The notes under the pieces: model-generated
The model's input: only the letters and a program-made list of their open reading frames with translations
What the model was told of the DNA's origin: nothing
Database searches by the model: none
NCBI RefSeq assembly: GCF_013620795.1
Contig: NZ_LGLW01000001.1
Location: 1 to 64,000, forward strand
Direction of reading: 5' to 3'
DNA: 64,000 nucleotides
DNA from: Pseudomonas sp. Q2-TVG4-2
GTDB taxonomy: Bacteria; Pseudomonadota; Gammaproteobacteria; Pseudomonadales; Pseudomonadaceae
Translations under genes and position numbers: made by a program
Shown: positions 17,452-27,303 of the stretch, one piece after another
Layout of the letters: each line of letters opens with the position of its first letter
How positions within the stretch are numbered: position 1 is the first letter of the stretch

Positions 17452-18390
17452 TCAGCCGGTCAGAGACAACAGATGGATCAGGCGCGCCGCGACCCGAGCG
17501 GTACGGCCGTCGATATCATGTTCGGGGTTGAGTTCGGCGAGGTCGGCCAAGCGCAACTTGCCGCTGTCGCGGACGGCCTCGAGCAAGGGTTCCAGCAGCG
17601 CCAGCGGCACGCCACGAGCAGCAGGTGCACTGACGCCCGGTGCTTCGCAAGCAGGCAGAACGTCGATATCAATGGTCAGATAGATGGCATCACAACCGGC
17701 TGCAAAGGCTTGCAGCTCGGCGCTGATGGCGGCCAGGCTCGCCTCGCGAATCTCACGATCTTCACGCACCAGCACATTCATTTCCGCGGCGCGCTGGTAC
17801 AGAGCACGGGTATTGCTGGCGCGGCTGACGCCTAGACAGGCGTAGGCGAACGGCCAACCGCGCTCGGCGCACTGCTTGGCGATCTGCGCGAACGGTGTAC
17901 CCGATGAGTGAGCCTGGGCTGGATCGCGCAGGTCGAAGTGCGCATCGAAGTTGATGATGCCGATCCGCGGCGCAGCGCCGGTCAGATGTTCGGCGATGCC
18001 CAGCCAGCTGCCAAAGGCCACTTCGTGTCCGCCGCCGAGCACGATCGGCAGGTGGCCGTCATCCAGCACCGCGCAGACGTTATGGCCGAGCCGCGCTTGC
18101 GCGCTTTCCAAGTCACCGTCGACGCAAACCACATCACCGGCGTCATACGCCGGCCCCTGACGATGCCAGGCGAGGTTAGCCAAGGCCTTGCGCATGGCCA
18201 GTGGCCCGCCAACCGCACCGACGCGACCATGGTTACGGCGCACGCCTTCATCGCTGGCGAAGCCAAGCAGGACCACGCCGGGCTCGCTGTTAGCAACCAA
18301 CGCCTGGATGCGCTGATGCCAACGCGGACTGTCGGTTTCCGGGTCCACGCGACCTTGCCAGATCGCCATCGAACAACGGTCAGCGAGCAT
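17452..18390 (-). CDS. hutG: Formimidoylglutamase (arginase/ureohydrolase family)
   Basis: A 312-residue binuclear-manganese ureohydrolase that cleaves N-formimidoyl-glutamate to glutamate and formamide. Metal-ligand motifs are [18 protein letters not shown] and TIDIDVLP. This is the four-step route. Many pseudomonads instead use HutF plus an N-formylglutamate hydrolase, and neither of those is present here. The start at 18390 has a GGAG ribosome binding site and overlaps hutI by 11 bases. A later ATG at 18369 lacks one, and an earlier in-frame ATG lies deeper in hutI. Confidence 0.92.
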   Translation of the reverse strand: MLADRCSMAIWQGRVDPETDSPRWHQRIQALVANSEPGVVLLGFASDEGVRRNHGRVGAVGGPLAMRKALANLAWHRQGPAYDAGDVVCVDGDLESAQARLGHNVCAVLDDGHLPIVLGGGHEVAFGSWLGIAEHLTGAAPRIGIINFDAHFDLRDPAQAHSSGTPFAQIAKQCAERGWPFAYACLGVSRASNTRALYQRAAEMNVLVREDREIREASLAAISAELQAFAAGCDAIYLTIDIDVLPACEAPGVSAPAARGVPLALLEPLLEAVRDSGKLRLADLAELNPEHDIDGRTARVAARLIHLLSLTG

Positions 18391-19597
18391 AAGTAATCGC
18401 TCCGTTAAAGATGCGCTGACGCAGCCGCCCAGGCTGTACCGCATAGGCGAGTTCGGCAGGTTGTTGCACATCCCATAGACACAAGTCGGCCGGAGCCCCG
18501 ACCTCTATCCGCCCGAGATCGGGGCGGCCGAGGGCGCGAGCGGCCTCGGCTGTCATACCGGCCAGGGCTTCACGCGGAGTCAAACGGAACAGGGTGCAGG
18601 CCAGATTGAGGATGAGGGTCGGGAAGCAGATCGGCGCAGTGCCGGGATTGGCATCGCTGGCCAGGGCCACGGGCACGCCGTACTGACGCAGCAAGGCGAT
18701 GGGCGGCAGCTGGGTTTCACGCAACGTATGAAACGCACCAGGCAACAAGGTAGCGACCATACCGGCGGTGGCCATGGCACGCACGCCGGCCTCGTCGAGA
18801 AACTCGATATGGTCGGCGGACAAACCCTGGTAACGCGCCGCGAGGACACTCGCACCTTGGTTGGATAGCTGCTCCGCATGCGCTTTGATCGGTAAGCCAT
18901 GGGCCTTTGCGGCCTGGAACACCCGCTCGCATTGCGCCGGACTGAAGCCGATATGCTCGCAGAATACGTCCACCGCATCGGCCAGACCTTCGGCGGCGGC
19001 AGCCGGAATGATCTCGTTGCATACCAGCTCGATATAGCCGTCGCTGTCATCCGCAAACTCCGGCGGCAACGCATGCGCCGCGAGCAAGGTAGTGATGATC
19101 CGTACAGGCAGCAGCTCGCCGAGCTTGCGCGCCACACGCAGCATCTTCAGCTCGTCGGCAGTGGTCAGGCCATAGCCGGATTTGATCTCCAGGGTGCTTA
19201 CGCCATCGGCTAGCAAGGCCTGCAAACGTGGCAGGCTCTGGGCCAGCAATTGTTCTTCGCTGGCCATTCGGGTGGCGCGCACTGTGCTGAGAATGCCGCC
19301 ACCAGCCTTGGCAATTTCGGCATATCCGACACCCTCCAGGCGCTGCTCGAACTCATCGGCGCGATTGCCGGCATACACCAAATGGCTGTGGCAATCGATC
19401 AACCCTGGCGTCATCACTCCGCCACCGCTCGCCTCGACAGCACCAGCTGCGATCGCCTCATCGAACTCTTCCATCGGCGATAAATGGGCGATACGGCCCG
19501 CTTCGACCAGGACCGCCATCGGTCGCGGAAGCGTTTGCGCGCCGTCGAAGACGGTAACTGATCGCCACAGCAGGCTTTTCTCGTGAGCAATAGGCAT
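18380..19597 (-). CDS. hutI: Imidazolonepropionase
   Basis: A 405-residue amidohydrolase that opens the imidazolone ring to give formimidoyl-glutamate. The metal-binding [10 protein letters not shown] motif, the KSGYGL segment and [10 protein letters not shown] near the C-terminus are characteristic. The start at 19597 (MPIAHEK) was chosen over an ATG twelve codons upstream. That earlier start would fall inside the operator and promoter, and AAGG precedes the chosen start. It is the first gene of the hut operon. Confidence 0.94.
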   Translation of the reverse strand: MPIAHEKSLLWRSVTVFDGAQTLPRPMAVLVEAGRIAHLSPMEEFDEAIAAGAVEASGGGVMTPGLIDCHSHLVYAGNRADEFEQRLEGVGYAEIAKAGGGILSTVRATRMASEEQLLAQSLPRLQALLADGVSTLEIKSGYGLTTADELKMLRVARKLGELLPVRIITTLLAAHALPPEFADDSDGYIELVCNEIIPAAAAEGLADAVDVFCEHIGFSPAQCERVFQAAKAHGLPIKAHAEQLSNQGASVLAARYQGLSADHIEFLDEAGVRAMATAGMVATLLPGAFHTLRETQLPPIALLRQYGVPVALASDANPGTAPICFPTLILNLACTLFRLTPREALAGMTAEAARALGRPDLGRIEVGAPADLCLWDVQQPAELAYAVQPGRLRQRIFNGAITYAR

Positions 19598-19611
19598 GGC
19601 AACAGAACCTT

Positions 19612-19632
19612 TTGTATATACCTGTATATACA
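19612..19632 (-). promoter_or_regulatory. HutC operator, two overlapping copies
   Basis: Two TGTATATAC sequences lie nine bases apart just upstream of hutI, the second as the complete palindrome TGTATATACA. HutC repressors of pseudomonads and enterics recognise TGTATATACA-like palindromes. The site begins 15 bases upstream of the hutI start and abuts and overlaps the predicted -10 element, as expected for simple repression relieved by urocanate. Confidence 0.75.
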
Positions 19633-19658
19633 TTAAGAAGCAGAACCTTCTTCGTCAA
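19630..19658 (-). promoter_or_regulatory. Predicted sigma-70 promoter of the hut operon
   Basis: On the minus strand TTGACG (19653-19658) is followed after 17 bases by TAATGT (19630-19635). The -35 is close to consensus and the -10 is weak. The spacer carries a perfect AAGAAG/CTTCTT inverted repeat (19635-19652). The HutC-like operator covers the -10 and the initial transcribed region. Confidence 0.5.
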
Positions 19659-19854
19659 GCTTGAACAGTCAGTTGGCCCCCGTATCTTGCCGCTAGGCGA
19701 TCGGACCGACAGAGTGGCGTTTGTTCGCCGCTGGCCTCGCTAGTTACATTCGCGCTGATGACCTCTTCGCTGAGGGCACACATGGCCGCGCTCGGCGCAC
19801 GGTTTCGAACAGGCCGGGTCATAACCACTGTTGGAACTGATTTGAGGGTATTCA

Positions 19855-20931
19855 ATGACTAACCAAGAACAGCTGGCGCTGCTTGAGGAGCTCCTGCTTG
19901 CGCGCGGCCCCGCAGGCCAGGAGGAAGAAGTCAGGGAAATCTGTCAGCGTGAACTGGAAAAATGCTGCGATGAGGTCTGGCAGGATCCGGCGAACAACCT
20001 CATCGGCCGAATCAGCGCGACCGGGGTTCCGCGCGAGGAAGCGGAGCGTCTCTCAATGCGGGTCATGGCGCACCAGGACGAGATCGCCATGGCGGTCAAG
20101 CGCATAGACGATGACGGCCGTTTGCGGGTCGTAGCGCTGGGCGGGGCGTTTCCCGTCAACTTTGGCATGTGTCCGGTGGACATTCTCGGGGAATCACAGA
20201 CGGTTCCCGGAGCGCTCTCCTTTGGAACAATGCACGGAACGAGTGAATCGAGCCAATCGATGCATGTGCTCAAGGGTGACGTGCAATGGAACGACGTTCA
20301 CGTGATCTCCCGCTACAGCAAGGCGGAACTCGGAGAGCTGGGCGTTCGCCCTGGCACGCGAGTGGTTCTAAGCCGGCATTGGCGCAAGCCGTTCCTGATA
20401 CGCGACTGCGTTTCCGCCCACTTCCTCGATGACCGAGCACCCGTCGTCGCCGCCCTCGTAGCGGCCAAACGCCTGGCAGAGCGGCGGCATGAGCTGCGCG
20501 GCGATGTGCTGATTGTCCTGACGACCAATGAAGAAGAGACCAACTCGGGCGCGCAGTACGCGGCCCGGACCTTGCCGGGCTGGTCGTGCATCGCGCTCGA
20601 AGTGGGGCCCATAGCCGCCGAATACGATACGCGCCTGGCTCTGGACCCCATCGTGCTGACAGGAGATGAGAAGGGTTACTACTCCAAGCAGGTATCGGAT
20701 GGGCTGCTAAAAGCCGCCGCACGCTGCGGTTATCGTCCGCAGCCGGCATTGATGCCCGGGTTCGCCTCGGATGCAAGCGCCGTGCTCGGCTCCGGGTCCT
20801 CCCCTCGCGCCGGTTGCCTGGCGATCCCGACCGAGAACACGCACGGCTACGAGGTCATCATGCAAGAGGCAATGGACGCCTGCGCCAAGACGCTGGTCGA
20901 GTATCTGGTTTCACCCGAGCAGCACCAGTAA
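19855..20931 (+). CDS. M42-family metallo-aminopeptidase
   Basis: A 358-residue dinuclear-zinc peptidase of the M42 (TET/deblocking aminopeptidase) type. Metal and catalytic motifs appear in order: MAHQDEIAM, a DDRAPV segment, NEEETNSG, an aspartate in ASDASAV, and PTENTHGYE. Such enzymes make large cytosolic complexes that trim peptides. It is divergent from hutI, with 220 bases between them, and has a GAGGG ribosome binding site. Divergence from the hut promoter could mean shared regulation, but no second operator is visible near this gene. Confidence 0.85.
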   Translation: MTNQEQLALLEELLLARGPAGQEEEVREICQRELEKCCDEVWQDPANNLIGRISATGVPREEAERLSMRVMAHQDEIAMAVKRIDDDGRLRVVALGGAFPVNFGMCPVDILGESQTVPGALSFGTMHGTSESSQSMHVLKGDVQWNDVHVISRYSKAELGELGVRPGTRVVLSRHWRKPFLIRDCVSAHFLDDRAPVVAALVAAKRLAERRHELRGDVLIVLTTNEEETNSGAQYAARTLPGWSCIALEVGPIAAEYDTRLALDPIVLTGDEKGYYSKQVSDGLLKAAARCGYRPQPALMPGFASDASAVLGSGSSPRAGCLAIPTENTHGYEVIMQEAMDACAKTLVEYLVSPEQHQ

Positions 20932-21194
20932 AGCTACGGCCAGTCATAGATCTCGCCAAGCCCCGCCGACGTACCGGTGCGAGCATTTCGGCTCCTGCGA
21001 GTCGAAGCCCACGCACGTCGCTACGAAACGTACGGGAACGTTTTCCGCCCCGGGCCAGTCACCTAAAGACAACAGGATCCGCCCGCTGCCTCCCACCCAG
21101 GCGAAAGGGAAAAGGACCGAAGTCACCGCCGGACCCTGCCGGCACCAGGCCAGGACGCCGAACGTACCCATCCGATAACAACGACGGAGGCCTG

Positions 21195-24158
21195 ATGACC
21201 GACTGCACGATCCACTTCGATGGCAAAGCCCTGACCGGGGAAGCCGACACACCACTGGTTGACTTTCTGGCCAGCCATGACATTGATCTACCGCACGTTT
21301 GTTATCACCGCGCGCTGGGCTCGCCGCAAACCTGCGACGTGTGCTGGGTACAGGTGGATGGCGAGTTGGTGCGCGGCTGCACGCTCAGGGCCCGCGACGG
21401 ACTGGAGATCACCAGCCAGATCGCCGAGGCCAGAGCCGCGCGCGAAGAAGGTATGGATCGGCTGGTGGCCAAGCACGAGCTGTATTGCACCTTATGCGAG
21501 CACAACACCGGCGACTGCACGCTGCACAACACCTATGCGCAAATGGACATGCCCATCCAGCGCTACGAATTCAAACGCAAGCCCTACGAGAAAGACCATT
21601 CCAACCCGTTCTACACCTACGATCCGGATCAATGCATCCTGTGTGGCCGCTGCGTCGAGGCGTGTCAGAACGTCGAGGTCAACGAGACGTTAACGATTGA
21701 CTTCAACATGGAGCATCCGCGCGTGCTCTGGGATGGTGGCAAGCCGATCGACGATTCCAGCTGCGTAAGCTGCGGCCACTGCGTCACCGTCTGCCCATGC
21801 AACGCGTTGCTGGAAAAGACCATGCAACCCGACGCAGGTCCTTTCACGGCACTGCCGCAGGACATCAAGCGGCCCATGATCGACATGGTCAAAAAGCTCG
21901 AGGAGACCATCGGCGCGCGGCCGATCACCGCCATATCGAAAATGGACCTGCACTGGCGCCAGCCTGAGATCAAGCGCACCAAGACCGTGTGCACCTATTG
22001 CGGAGTCGGCTGCTCCTTCGAAATGTGGACCCGCGGCCGGCACATCCTCAAGGTACAGCCCGTGGTCGACGCACCGGCCAACGGGATCTCCACGTGTATC
22101 AAGGGCAAGTTCGCCTGGGACTTCGTCAACGACCCAAAACGCCTGACCACTCCACTGATCCGTGAAAACGGTAAGTTCCGCGAGGCCAGTTGGGACGAGG
22201 CACTGAACCTGGTCGCGCATCGCCTGCTGCAGATTCGCGACATCCATGGCCCGGACGCCATCGGCTTTATCGGTTCGAGCAAGGCGAGCAACGAGGAGGC
22301 CTATCTGACGCAGAAGATTGCCCGCGCGATCATCGGTACCAATAGCGTCGATAACTCCTCGCGCTACTGTCAGAACCCGGCCACCAAGGGCCTGTTCCGC
22401 ACGGTCGGCTACGGGGGCGATTCGGGCACCATCGAGGACATGGAAAAGGCCGAGCTGATCGTCATCGTCGGCAGCAATCTGGCTGAAAACCACCCGGTAA
22501 TCGCTTCCAAGCTCAAGGCGCAGAAAAAGCACCGTGGACAGAAGTGGGTGGTATTCGACCCACGCAAGCACGAGATGGCCGAGCGCGCCGACATCCATCT
22601 GCGGCCCAACTCCAGCACCGACATGGTTTGGGCCTCGGCGCTGTCGCGCTATATGTTCGAGCACGGTTACGCGGACCAGGCGTTCCTCAACGCCCGGGTC
22701 AATCAGGTCGAAGAATATAAGAAGTCGGTCGAGCCCTTCACCATGGACTTCGCCGCCGAGGTCACCGGCATCGCCAAGGACAAGCTGATCGAGGCCGCCG
22801 AAATGATCGGCCAAGCCAAGTCGGTCTGCCTCCTCTGGGCCATGGGCATCACGCAGCACAGCCACGGCTCGGATACCAGCACGGCGCTTTCGAATCTCTT
22901 GCTGGTCACCGGCAACTACGGCCGTCCCGGCACCGGCGGCTACCCCATGCGCGGCCACAACAACGTGCAGGGTGCCAGTGACTTCGGTTGTCTGAAGAAC
23001 ATGTACCCGGGTTACGAGAAGGTCACCGAGGAAAAGAACCGCGACAAGTGGGCCGAGGCCTGGGGCGTGCCGAAGGATCGTCTGCCGCTGGAAAAGGGCA
23101 ACGACAACTTCACCATGGTCCAAGGCGCCGACGAGGGCTCCGTCAAAGCGATGTACATCATCGGCGAGGAGACCGCCTTCTCCGACGCCAATAGCAAGAA
23201 CGTGCACAGCGGTTTTGAAAGCCTTGATTTCATGGTCGTGCAGGATATCTTCATGAGCCGCACCGCCGAGTTCGCCGACGTCGTGCTGCCGGCCGCACCC
23301 TCGGTCGAAAAGGACGGCACCTTCACCAATACCGAACGGCGTATCCAGCGCTTCTACCAAGTGCTGCCGCCGCTGGGGAACAGCCGGCCGGACTGGCTGA
23401 TTCTCACCGACCTCGCCGCCAGAATGGGCCACGATTGGGGCTACACCCACCCGAGCCAAATCATGGACGAGGTAGCCGGCATCGCCACCATGTTCCAAGG
23501 CGTCAGCTATGAACGGCTGGAGGGCTGGCAGTCGCTGTTCTGGCCGATGCAAACCGATGGCACCACCACGCCGCTGCTCTATACCGAGCGCTTCCACACC
23601 GACGACGGCAAGGCCGTACTCTTCCCGCTGGAATGGAAACAACCGGCGGAAGCCGCCGACAGCGAATACGACATCATGCTCGACAACGGCCGCATGCTTG
23701 AGCAGTTCCAAGGCACCAACCAGACCGGCCGCGGCCCACGCATCTGGTCGCAGGCGCCGAACTGGTTCGTCGAAGTGAGCCCGGAGCTGGCTGCCGAACG
23801 CGGAATCGAGGACGGCACTTGGGTGACGATCACCTCGCGTCGCGACTCGGTGGAGGTGCGTGCCACCGTGACCGACCGGGTCGCTGGGAAAACCTTGTTC
23901 ATGCCGATTCACCAGGGCAAACCGGGCCTCAACCTACTCACCGGCGAGCATCACGACCCCGACGTAAACACCCCGGCTTACAAGGAGATCGCGGTCAAGC
24001 TCGAGGTTTTGCCGAAGAAGGGCGAGCCGCCGCTGCCGCCGAACAACTTCCGCCATGCCAAGCGCACGCCGACCGATGGTGTGCCTGTTGAGGTGAAGTG
24101 GTACCGCGACGATTACATCGCGCCGCCCGCCCAAGCCCCGCATCCGGAGAGATTCTGA
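21195..24158 (+). CDS. Formate dehydrogenase catalytic subunit, ForC-like molybdopterin enzyme
   Basis: A 987-residue protein. An N-terminal 2Fe-2S domain (about 1-80) is followed by a NuoG-like His-Cys3 cluster motif (HELYCTLCEHNTGDC). Two ferredoxin motifs come next (CILCGRCVEAC and CVSCGHCVTVC), then a bis-MGD molybdopterin domain opening with CTYCGVGC. The predicted metal ligand is Cys392 in RYCQNPAT. It is followed by Gln, where canonical formate dehydrogenases have His. The DUF1641 partner gene overlaps its stop (TGATG). This combination matches the non-canonical ForCE formate dehydrogenases described in Bacillus, thought to feed electrons to the quinone pool. A GGAGG site four bases before the ATG at 21195 fixes the start. 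Confidence 0.85.
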   Translation: MTDCTIHFDGKALTGEADTPLVDFLASHDIDLPHVCYHRALGSPQTCDVCWVQVDGELVRGCTLRARDGLEITSQIAEARAAREEGMDRLVAKHELYCTLCEHNTGDCTLHNTYAQMDMPIQRYEFKRKPYEKDHSNPFYTYDPDQCILCGRCVEACQNVEVNETLTIDFNMEHPRVLWDGGKPIDDSSCVSCGHCVTVCPCNALLEKTMQPDAGPFTALPQDIKRPMIDMVKKLEETIGARPITAISKMDLHWRQPEIKRTKTVCTYCGVGCSFEMWTRGRHILKVQPVVDAPANGISTCIKGKFAWDFVNDPKRLTTPLIRENGKFREASWDEALNLVAHRLLQIRDIHGPDAIGFIGSSKASNEEAYLTQKIARAIIGTNSVDNSSRYCQNPATKGLFRTVGYGGDSGTIEDMEKAELIVIVGSNLAENHPVIASKLKAQKKHRGQKWVVFDPRKHEMAERADIHLRPNSSTDMVWASALSRYMFEHGYADQAFLNARVNQVEEYKKSVEPFTMDFAAEVTGIAKDKLIEAAEMIGQAKSVCLLWAMGITQHSHGSDTSTALSNLLLVTGNYGRPGTGGYPMRGHNNVQGASDFGCLKNMYPGYEKVTEEKNRDKWAEAWGVPKDRLPLEKGNDNFTMVQGADEGSVKAMYIIGEETAFSDANSKNVHSGFESLDFMVVQDIFMSRTAEFADVVLPAAPSVEKDGTFTNTERRIQRFYQVLPPLGNSRPDWLILTDLAARMGHDWGYTHPSQIMDEVAGIATMFQGVSYERLEGWQSLFWPMQTDGTTTPLLYTERFHTDDGKAVLFPLEWKQPAEAADSEYDIMLDNGRMLEQFQGTNQTGRGPRIWSQAPNWFVEVSPELAAERGIEDGTWVTITSRRDSVEVRATVTDRVAGKTLFMPIHQGKPGLNLLTGEHHDPDVNTPAYKEIAVKLEVLPKKGEPPLPPNNFRHAKRTPTDGVPVEVKWYRDDYIAPPAQAPHPERF

Positions 24159-24640
24159 TGGCCCAACGATTGAACTACGAGGTCAAGCCGACCCCGATTG
24201 GCCCCAGCGCCCAGGAAGAACTCGACACCCTGCTGGAAACCCTGCATCAGCGCGGCGTGCTGCGCTTGGCGAACGACCTGGCCGGCTCACACGATCGCCT
24301 GCTCAAGGTATTGATCGACGGGGTGAGCAAGGAAGGCTCACTCAACGCCATTCAAAACTTGTCGATCCTCGGCATGGCGCTGTCGCGGATCGAGCCGGCG
24401 CAATTCTACAAGATGGTGTTTGCCTTTCAGTCGGCCTTTGGTGCCGTCGGGCGATACAAGCCGGATGAGAAGCACGACGAAGCGCCCGGCGTAACCGGCG
24501 CCTACAAGATGTTGCATGACGACGAGCTATGGGCCGCACTGATGCCGATCATCGAGGGGCTCAAGACGTTCGCCAGCGGACTGGACAAGGAGGTCGACAA
24601 GCCGATCACCGAATTCAGCGGCAAGCAAACGGAGCAGTGA
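24158..24640 (+). CDS. DUF1641 subunit of the formate dehydrogenase (ForE-like)
   Basis: A 160-residue alpha-helical protein with the DUF1641 pattern (ETLHQRGVLRLANDLAG, then LSILGMALSRI). It has no cysteine clusters or membrane helix, so it is a scaffold or electron-transfer adaptor rather than a redox subunit. Members of this family partner the ForC-type catalytic subunit encoded immediately upstream, and the start codon overlaps that gene's stop. An upstream in-frame ATG inside the catalytic gene was rejected. Confidence 0.82.
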   Translation: MAQRLNYEVKPTPIGPSAQEELDTLLETLHQRGVLRLANDLAGSHDRLLKVLIDGVSKEGSLNAIQNLSILGMALSRIEPAQFYKMVFAFQSAFGAVGRYKPDEKHDEAPGVTGAYKMLHDDELWAALMPIIEGLKTFASGLDKEVDKPITEFSGKQTEQ

Positions 24641-24868
24641 AGCACGCCGCTGTGAGCGCTCAGGCTTCGTTCCGTTCGCGCCTAGCTCTATTGCAAAGGC
24701 ACCGGCGCGCAGAAATGGCCAGCAGGTCGAGGGTCGACCATCATGGCTTGATCACGACCCAAGCCCGGCGGAAACCAGGGTGAACAGCACGACCCCCGGT
24801 GAAGGCCAGCACGGAGCTGCGGTTGTCCTCGGCGCTTTCATGGGCCTGATCCCATCGTGGGTGATGTA

Positions 24869-25042
24869 GTACTGCAGATCTATCGTATCGGTGGCCTGAG
24901 CGATGGCTTCGGCGCGGGCACTGAAGGCTTCCTGACCGGACAGCAGTAACCGAAAGCCCGACTGGCCCGGCACGGCGGCCTGGACCAGGGTCTTGATTCG
25001 TCGCTTCAAAGCCTGGCCATGCGCATCAGCACCGACAGGCAT
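24869..25042 (-). pseudogene. Phospholipase D/cardiolipin synthase-like remnant
   Basis: On the minus strand about fifty codons read VPGQSGFRLLLSGQEAF followed by TIDLQYYITHDG. These are the segments that precede the first HKD domain in ClsC-type phospholipase D proteins. After HDG the family similarity is lost, and no HxKxxxxD motif follows before a stop at 24752. No continuation is found on either side. It is a decayed fragment between the formate dehydrogenase operon and an SDR gene, and marks a past deletion or insertion at this junction. The rest of 24641-25102 shows nothing. Confidence 0.6.
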
Positions 25043-25102
25043 GCAACAGCATCAGACGGGCGATTACCACGCGGCGCCGCGGCACGACCAGCACGACAGC
25101 GC

Positions 25103-25876
25103 TCAGGCGCCCTGCCCCCAGTTCATTTCCAACCCGCCGTCGATGACGAAGTCCTGCCCGGTGACGTAATCCGATTCGGGGCTGACCAGATAGAGCGCCA
25201 GCTCCGCTACTTCCTCAGGCTTGCCGGGGCGGTGCCAGGGAATGTGCGGCATTTCCTGCTCGCGCTTCTCCGGATCGTCGACGCGTTCCATGGTCATCGG
25301 CGTACGAATCAGGCCGGGAGCTATGGCGTTGACGTTGATTTTCATCGGTGCCAGCTCCATGGCCAGACTGCGGGTCATCAGCAGTAGTCCGCCCTTGGCG
25401 GCGCCATAGGCGACGTTCTTCGGACTGGGAATGGCGTCATGTACAGACGTGATGTTAAGCAGCTTGCCGCCGCCACCTTCGTTTTGGCGGCGGGTGACAA
25501 ACTCGCGTGCGCAGAGGAACGGTCCGTAGAGATCGGTCTTTAACACCTGGTCGAACTCATCAAGGGTCAGCTCGGTGAAGGCCTTGCTTTTGCCCGTACC
25601 GGCATTGTTGACGAGGATGTGCGGTACGCCCAGCTGCCTGTCTACCGCGTCGAACAGAGCCTTGACGCTCGCCTCATCGGTGACGTCGAGCTGGCAAATG
25701 ATGCTGCGTCTACCGGCTTCACGCACCTGTTCGGCGGTGGCTTGCGCGCCCTTTCCGTCGGTATGCCAAGTCACCGCCACATCCGCCCCTTCGCGAGCGA
25801 ACGCGGCAGCCATAGCCTGCCCCATGCCTGAATCGGAACCGGTGATGACGGCGATCTTGCCGCTGAGCTTGCCCAT
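25103..25876 (-). CDS. SDR-family oxidoreductase (glucose 1-dehydrogenase-like)
   Basis: A 257-residue classical short-chain dehydrogenase. TGSDSGMGQAMA is the cofactor glycine motif, NNAG follows, the Ser is in NITSV, and the catalytic pair is YGAAK. The C-terminal YVTGQDFVIDGG matches glucose 1-dehydrogenase-like SDRs. A GGAGG ribosome binding site precedes the ATG. The substrate is unknown. Confidence 0.88.
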   Translation of the reverse strand: MGKLSGKIAVITGSDSGMGQAMAAAFAREGADVAVTWHTDGKGAQATAEQVREAGRRSIICQLDVTDEASVKALFDAVDRQLGVPHILVNNAGTGKSKAFTELTLDEFDQVLKTDLYGPFLCAREFVTRRQNEGGGGKLLNITSVHDAIPSPKNVAYGAAKGGLLLMTRSLAMELAPMKINVNAIAPGLIRTPMTMERVDDPEKREQEMPHIPWHRPGKPEEVAELALYLVSPESDYVTGQDFVIDGGLEMNWGQGA

Positions 25877-26094
25877 ATGAAACCTCCTGGGAGAATGGAA
25901 TGATCCGGCTGTGCTTGGCCGGGCTAGGCAGGTATAGGGTTGGGACCGGCTGTAGTCGCGGGCGACGCCGCCCTTCCATCACTGGGAAGCGACAACCGCC
26001 GGACGGCATCCAGACAAGGACGTTCGGCGGTGCAGGTGCCGCCCGCACCGTTAAGTCAGCCGGTCGGTTTTAGCCGATTGGTAGCCACTTCTTG

Positions 26095-26118
26095 CCCCGC
26101 CCGGCACACCGGGCGGGG
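26095..26118. repeat. Perfect 10-bp GC hairpin
   Basis: CCCCGCCCGG (26095-26104) and CCGGGCGGGG (26109-26118) form a perfect stem around a CACA loop. It lies just downstream of the aldo/keto reductase gene on the minus strand. No T-tract follows on either strand, so it may be a terminator-like or RNA-stabilising element. The rest of the gap from 25877 to 26181 holds nothing recognised. Confidence 0.5.
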
Positions 26119-26181
26119 ATCGTTGGCCTTGTCCCGCTGTCGTGTTTGGCCGGGCGCCGCGCGGTCAGGACAAGGATCGGT

Positions 26182-27303
26182 TCACGCTGGTGTGGGTGCG
26201 TTCTCATGCATCAGCCCCTGCGACTTGGCCGCCTGCCAGAACGCATCCGGTACACGCGCCGCAACCATGGAGGCCACATTCTCGCGAACCTGTTCGGGGC
26301 TGCTCGCCCCGGGAATTACCGCCGCGACTACTTCCGGTGCGTTGCAGAACTGCAGGGCCGCGGTGCGCAGATCGACGCCATGTTCCTGGGCCAATGCCCG
26401 ATAGCGCTCGCGCTTCTCGGCGATGTCCTCCGGCGCGCCACGGTTGTAGTTGTAGTACTCGCCCCCGGCCAGGTAACCGGAATTGAGCGGCGCGCCCAGC
26501 ACCAGCGAGACGTTGCGCTGTTTGCAGGCTGGAAAGGCGCGGGTCAGGGCATCCCCATGCTTCAGTAATGAATATTGAGTGGCTAGCAGGCTGATATCAG
26601 GGTCGGAGACTTCCAATGTTTTGAGCAGCGGTTCGAGCGTATTGACACCCAGGCCCCAGCCTTTTATCAGCCCTTCTTCGCGCATCTTCACCAGCTCGGG
26701 CATGGCGCCCTTGCGCGCGACTTCGAAGCGTTCGCGCCATTGCTCGCCCATGTGATCAGGCGACAGATCGTGAATGAACACCATATCCAATCGCGGCACA
26801 CCCAGGCGCTGCAAGCTGTCCTCGATCGACCGGCGTGTCGCCGAAGCGGAGAAATCCCATTCCGGGCGGAAGTTATCGATACCCTGCCAGCCCGGATGAT
26901 CGTAGCCGGGGTCAGGTTCGAGCAGCCGGCCGGTCTTCGAAGACAGCACAAAGCTGTCGCGCTCGCGGGGGTAAAGCAGCTGGCCGACCCGCCGTTCGCT
27001 GAGGCCCAGCCCGTACCACGGCGAGGTGTCGTAATAGCGAATCCCCTGCTCCCAGGCGGCGTTGAGAATGGCCCGGGCCTGCTCTTCGGTGATCTGCCGG
27101 CGCATGTCGCCCAGGGCAATGGCACTGCCGAGGCCGAAGCGCTGCTCGGGCCTGTAACGCGGGTGATTGCCTTCGTTACGTGGCAGCGCCTCGGGGGAGC
27201 GGCTAGCTGACTGGGTATTGCTCGCCTGGGCCAGCATCCGCGGTGCGCCCAGCGCTAATGCACTGCTGGCTGCGAGCGTGGAGAGAAAGGAACGTCGTTG
27301 CAT
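26182..27303 (-). CDS. Aldo/keto reductase with Tat signal peptide
   Basis: A 373-residue protein starting MQRRSFLSTLAASSALALGA, a twin-arginine type export signal. The mature part is an aldo/keto reductase barrel: YDTSPWYGLGLSE carries the catalytic Asp and Tyr, SSKTGR the Lys, and FIHDLSPDH the His. It resembles D-threo-aldose 1-dehydrogenase-type members. Tat export fits a protein that folds with its nicotinamide cofactor before transport. The start at 27303 has a GGAGG site four bases upstream; the frame extends upstream without similarity. Confidence 0.83.
   Translation of the reverse strand: MQRRSFLSTLAASSALALGAPRMLAQASNTQSASRSPEALPRNEGNHPRYRPEQRFGLGSAIALGDMRRQITEEQARAILNAAWEQGIRYYDTSPWYGLGLSERRVGQLLYPRERDSFVLSSKTGRLLEPDPGYDHPGWQGIDNFRPEWDFSASATRRSIEDSLQRLGVPRLDMVFIHDLSPDHMGEQWRERFEVARKGAMPELVKMREEGLIKGWGLGVNTLEPLLKTLEVSDPDISLLATQYSLLKHGDALTRAFPACKQRNVSLVLGAPLNSGYLAGGEYYNYNRGAPEDIAEKRERYRALAQEHGVDLRTAALQFCNAPEVVAAVIPGASSPEQVRENVASMVAARVPDAFWQAAKSQGLMHENAPTPA

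Noticed and set aside
21690..23912. A 740-codon open frame antisense to the formate dehydrogenase gene
   Set aside because: High-GC codon bias leaves the antisense frame open; the sense strand carries clear Fe-S and molybdopterin motifs and the antisense product has none.
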